A DNA stretch of 64,000 nt from JAFDXJ01 sp039811225 (GTDB lineage: Bacteria; Bacteroidota; Bacteroidia; Chitinophagales; Chitinophagaceae), in assembly GCA_039811225.1 (NCBI GenBank), contig JBDHYG010000008.1:1-64000 (forward strand), read 5' to 3'. The position numbers were made by a program, and so were the translations under genes. This document shows positions 61,318 to 64,000 of this stretch, one piece after another. Numbering within the stretch: the stretch's first letter is position 1; every line of letters starts with the position of its first letter. The notes under the pieces are model-generated. The model was not told the DNA's origin and did not search any database. It saw only the letters and a program-made list of their open reading frames with translations.

Positions 61318-61701
61318 ATGCTGAAAGTAATTTTATCAAACCTGCATTTTTATGCTTCTCATGGTTTTTTTGCAGAGGAAAAAACGATGGGCGCTTCCTT
61401 TGTCGTACAGGCTGAAGTGGCTTATACACCAACTCAATTACCAATCCGACATTTAGCGGAAACCATTGATTACAGCGCGGTTTATAGCCTGGTTAAAAAA
61501 GTAATGCAAGAAGCCCAGCCTTTATTGGAAACCGTTGCATCTACTATTGTCAGAGAAATTTTTACACAATTTCCTTTGGCAGAAAAAGTAACTATTCATA
61601 TTGAAAAAATGAATCCGCCTATCCTGGAGTTCATGGGGGAAGCGGCGGTATCATTATCCCTGCACAGGCATGAATGGCAGGCTATATCTTCTCAGCGGTA
61701 A
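61318..61701 (+). CDS. folB: Dihydroneopterin aldolase
   Basis: A 127-aa protein of the FolB fold. It begins KVILSNLHFYASHGFFAEEKTMG (core HGFFAEEK with the conserved glutamate), continues ETIDYSAVYSLVKKVM and LLETVASTIVREIFTQF, and ends VTIHIEKMNPP. It makes 6-hydroxymethyl-7,8-dihydropterin for folate synthesis. It follows trxB by 9 bases and overlaps the convergent RRM gene by 10 bases. Confidence 0.93.
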   Translation: MLKVILSNLHFYASHGFFAEEKTMGASFVVQAEVAYTPTQLPIRHLAETIDYSAVYSLVKKVMQEAQPLLETVASTIVREIFTQFPLAEKVTIHIEKMNPPILEFMGEAAVSLSLHRHEWQAISSQR

Positions 61702-61985
61702 GACCTGCCGGGTGACGGCCGGGAGGAGGGGCCACTGCGTTTTTCTTCTGCCTGTTTTACAACCAGCATTTTTTTTCCGAGGGAAATATCTTTCAGATGT
61801 TCAATGGCATCACGGCCATCCTGTTCTTCCTGCATGGTAACAAAACCAAAACCACGGCTTTTCCCGGTTTCTTTATCCATCGTAACTTTTGCCGAAAGAA
61901 CCGGCCCGAATTTCTCAAAGATTTCACGCAATTCCGCATCATCCAAATCATAGGGTAAGCCGGCAACAAAAAGATTCATAAGCAA
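61692..61985 (-). CDS. Small RRM-domain RNA-binding protein
   Basis: A 97-aa protein with a single RNA recognition motif: RNP2 LFVAGLPYDL (4-13) and RNP1 KSRGFGFVTM (42-51), with the phenylalanine/glycine residues that stack on RNA. A short basic, serine/proline/arginine tail follows (about 83-97). Such small RRM proteins are common in Bacteroidota and cyanobacteria, and may act as RNA chaperones or cold-response factors. Transcribed alone; its 3' end overlaps folB. Confidence 0.92.
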   Translation of the reverse strand: MLMNLFVAGLPYDLDDAELREIFEKFGPVLSAKVTMDKETGKSRGFGFVTMQEEQDGRDAIEHLKDISLGKKMLVVKQAEEKRSGPSSRPSPGRSYR

Positions 61986-62116
61986 TTTTTTTTATAAAGA
62001 TAAGGAAACAACCGGTCATTCCTATGAAGCGGCCAATTATATTACTGCAAAAACAAATGAATCTATTCTTTGAAAGAGTAGGCGGGGTAATTTTTTTTAA
62101 TTTGTGAAAAAAAACA

Positions 62117-63073
62117 ATGGCAAAGTTTCATTCCTTTCTCAGGAAAAATAATGATACAGGTTTTGGCAGTAATGCGGAAGATTATGGCGGGCGCTTTGTG
62201 AATAAGGATGGCAGTTTTAATCTCAAGAGGACCGGTGCGGCTTTTTGGGAAAAGTTCAGTATGTACCATACCATGATCCGTATGCCGGCCTGGGAATTTA
62301 TCGGGGTGATTGTATTAGGCTATGTCATTATCAACTTGTTTTTTACGCTTTGTTTCCTGGTCATTGGAACCCCTGAATTTTCAGGTGTTATAGCCGATTC
62401 TTCCTGGCATAAATTCCGGGAATTATTTTTCTTCAGTACAGAAACTTTTAGTACGGTGGGATATGGACGGGTGAACCCGATAGGCGGCCTGGCCAATACC
62501 TTTGCGGCCGCAGATGCCCTGAGTGGATCCTTGTTTTTTGCATTGGTTACCGGCCTCATGTATGGTCGTTTTTCTAAACCCAGGGCAAATTTATCTTTTA
62601 CCGAAAAAGCATTGATCACCCCGTACCGGGGTATTACCGGACTGATGTTTCGAATGGTTTCCAATAAGACGAAACTCGTATTGACTAACCTGGAAATTAA
62701 AGTCAATGCCAGCCTGCTCATCGAAGAAAATGGCTATACCTCCTACCAGTTTTTTAATCTTCCCCTGGAGAGGACCCGGCTGGATAACCTGGCATTGGAT
62801 CTGACGGTCGTGCATCCGATCAATGAAGAAAGCCCTATTTATCAAATGTCATTAACGGATATGAAAACAGCCGACCTGGAGATTCATGTCTTGATCCGTG
62901 CCTATGAAGATGGCTATGCCAGTAATGTGTTACAAAGGACATCCTATACCTGGGAGGAAATTGTGTTTGATGCCAAATTCGAAAAAATGTTTCATGAAAG
63001 TGAAGACGGTAAAACCACCATTTTGCAACTGGATAAATTGAACAGCTTCAATTTATTGCATGAACAAAAATAA
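62117..63073 (+). CDS. KirBac-type inward-rectifier potassium channel
   Basis: A 318-aa protein. A cytoplasmic N-terminal stretch and slide helix precede outer helix 1 (about 62-82), the pore with selectivity filter TVGYG (113-117, in FSTVGYGRVNP), inner helix 2 (about 125-150), then the C-terminal cytoplasmic immunoglobulin-like Kir domain (about 155-315, RANLSFTEKALITPYRG). Tetramers conduct K+. Length and filter match KirBac channels. It ends 5 bases from the convergent carboxylase gene. Confidence 0.93.
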   Translation: MAKFHSFLRKNNDTGFGSNAEDYGGRFVNKDGSFNLKRTGAAFWEKFSMYHTMIRMPAWEFIGVIVLGYVIINLFFTLCFLVIGTPEFSGVIADSSWHKFRELFFFSTETFSTVGYGRVNPIGGLANTFAAADALSGSLFFALVTGLMYGRFSKPRANLSFTEKALITPYRGITGLMFRMVSNKTKLVLTNLEIKVNASLLIEENGYTSYQFFNLPLERTRLDNLALDLTVVHPINEESPIYQMSLTDMKTADLEIHVLIRAYEDGYASNVLQRTSYTWEEIVFDAKFEKMFHESEDGKTTILQLDKLNSFNLLHEQK

Positions 63074-63078
63074 ACCGG

Positions 63079-64000
63079 TTATACCTGGAATACACCGGTT
63101 TTTAAATCTTCAAAATGCGGGTTGTGATTGGCGGCTGCAATTCCTTCACTGATCAGCTTCCTTGTTTCTATAGGATCAATAATGGCATCTACCCATAAGC
63201 GTGCGGCTGCATAATAAGGTGTTGTTTGTTTTTCATAACTGCCCGTAATCTTGTCTAATAATTTTTTTTCATCTTCCGGGCTGACTTCTTTTTGTTTGGC
63301 TTTCATGGCCGACACCTGGATTTGCAATAAAGTCTTTGCTGCCTGCTCTCCACCCATTACCGCAATTTTTGCAGAAGGCCAGGCATATATGAAACGCGGA
63401 TCATACGCTTTGCCACACATGGCATAATTCCCGGCACCATAACTGTTGCCCACGATGATCGTAATCTTGGGAACGATGGAATTAGCCACAGCATTGACCA
63501 GTTTGGCACCGTCTTTTATAATGCCACCATGCTCACTTCGGCTGCCAACCATAAAACCGGTTACATCCTGCAAAAATACCAGCGGAATTTTTTTCTGGTT
63601 ACAATTCAAAATAAAGCGGGCTGCTTTATCGGCGCTGTCATTATAAATTACACCGCCTAATTGCATTTCTCCTTTCCGGCTTTTGGTGATGAGCCGTTGA
63701 TTGGCGACTATACCTACCGCCCATCCATCGATACGCGCATAACCACAAAGGATCGTTTTTCCATAATCTTTTTTGAACTGATCAAATTCGGAATCATCCA
63801 CGATGCGTTCAATAATTTCCAGCATATCATAGGGCTTGGCATTTTCTTCATGCATGATGCCATAAATTTCTTCCGGATTTTTCCGGGGCATTTTTGCTTC
63901 TGTCCTATTAAAACCGGCTAACTGTACCGGTCCTAGTTTTTTCATAATGCGCCGCACTTCATCGAGACAGGCTTCTTCTGTTTCAAATTTATAATCGGCT
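63079..64000 (-). CDS. Acyl-CoA carboxylase carboxyltransferase subunit, methylcrotonyl-CoA carboxylase-like (5' truncated)
   Basis: The C-terminal 306 residues of a carboxyltransferase beta subunit; the frame runs off the window's right edge (visible start reads ADYKFETEEACLDEV). Conserved parts are LQDVTGFMVGSRSEHGGIIK (oxyanion region), TIIVGNSYGAGNYAMCGKAY and AKIAVMGGEQAAKTLL. The end YAAARLWVDAIIDPIETRKL with AAANH resembles methylcrotonyl-CoA carboxylase beta more than propionyl-CoA carboxylase. It moves carboxyl groups from biotin to acyl-CoA in leucine or related catabolism. The upstream partner genes lie outside. A GTG at 63955-63957 is internal, not a start. Confidence 0.9.
   Translation of the reverse strand, partial: ADYKFETEEACLDEVRRIMKKLGPVQLAGFNRTEAKMPRKNPEEIYGIMHEENAKPYDMLEIIERIVDDSEFDQFKKDYGKTILCGYARIDGWAVGIVANQRLITKSRKGEMQLGGVIYNDSADKAARFILNCNQKKIPLVFLQDVTGFMVGSRSEHGGIIKDGAKLVNAVANSIVPKITIIVGNSYGAGNYAMCGKAYDPRFIYAWPSAKIAVMGGEQAAKTLLQIQVSAMKAKQKEVSPEDEKKLLDKITGSYEKQTTPYYAAARLWVDAIIDPIETRKLISEGIAAANHNPHFEDLKTGVFQV

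Overview
The window looks like a chromosomal segment of a Bacteroidota bacterium, most likely in or near the family Chitinophagaceae. Direct signs are a complete gldK-gldL-gldM-gldN set (core of the type IX secretion/gliding machinery), Bacteroidota-restricted families (DUF4271, DUF4249), several promoters of the TAnnTTTG type used by the Bacteroidota primary sigma factor, almost no Shine-Dalgarno sequences, and futalosine-pathway menaquinone synthesis (mqnE). The family-level placement is inference from gene content. There is no rRNA, CRISPR array, insertion sequence, phage module or attachment site. Base and codon use look even throughout, so this reads as core genome rather than an island. 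No gap between genes exceeds 300 bases.

Layout. 1-4150: the tail of an unrecognised gene, a strong bidirectional terminator, an M61 metallopeptidase gene cut by an in-frame stop, a secreted esterase and a SatP-type acetate carrier. 4250-8400: a PLP trans-sulfuration-type enzyme, then a TolC-like outer membrane protein and periplasmic adaptor with no inner-membrane pump beside them. 8430-15160: gpsA, hemW, a BamA/TamA-like barrel, a DUF4271 membrane protein, hemD and an FkbM methyltransferase. 15240-22240: a DUF255 thioredoxin-domain protein, then gldKLMN closed by a terminator. 22280-29860: uvrC with a lipoprotein-like gene, an ECF sigma factor followed by a predicted inner-membrane/beta-barrel fusion, an ABC exporter and a family 25 glycosyltransferase. 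29950-37980: mqnE, a SPOR protein, an M20 amidohydrolase, a lone MlaE permease, a transglutaminase-like protein, a membrane-anchored papain-like peptidase, a thioredoxin-fold protein and a DUF4442 hotdog protein. 38040-47000: glycan-type genes (FkbM, two family 2 glycosyltransferases), a Crp-family regulator, YceI, FtsK, a saccharopine/alanine dehydrogenase-like enzyme, tRNA-Leu and tRNA-Gly. 47080-64000: RNase Z, SDR-type threonine dehydrogenase, kdsA, two tandem paralogous AraC regulators, PspC, rimO, bshC, purE-purK, an ECF sigma with a small membrane partner, a CPA2 antiporter, DUF4249, trxB-folB, an RRM protein, a KirBac channel and an acyl-CoA carboxylase subunit running off the end.

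How the genes fit together. The clearest multi-gene machine is GldKLMN. Envelope biology dominates otherwise: KdsA and the glycosyltransferases serve surface polysaccharide, and the BamA-like protein, TolC/adaptor and MlaE belong to outer membrane assembly or transport. hemW and hemD belong to tetrapyrrole metabolism; bshC and trxB to thiol redox balance. Two separate ECF sigma factors each sit directly upstream of a membrane protein that could act as its anti-sigma. Many convergent neighbours end within a few bases of each other, twice sharing the bases of their stop codons, with no terminator between. The least ordinary items are the sigma/beta-barrel fusion pair, the nonsense-split M61 gene, a possible small RNA with its own promoter and terminator antisense to the end of uvrC, and the two adjacent membrane-anchored cysteine enzymes.
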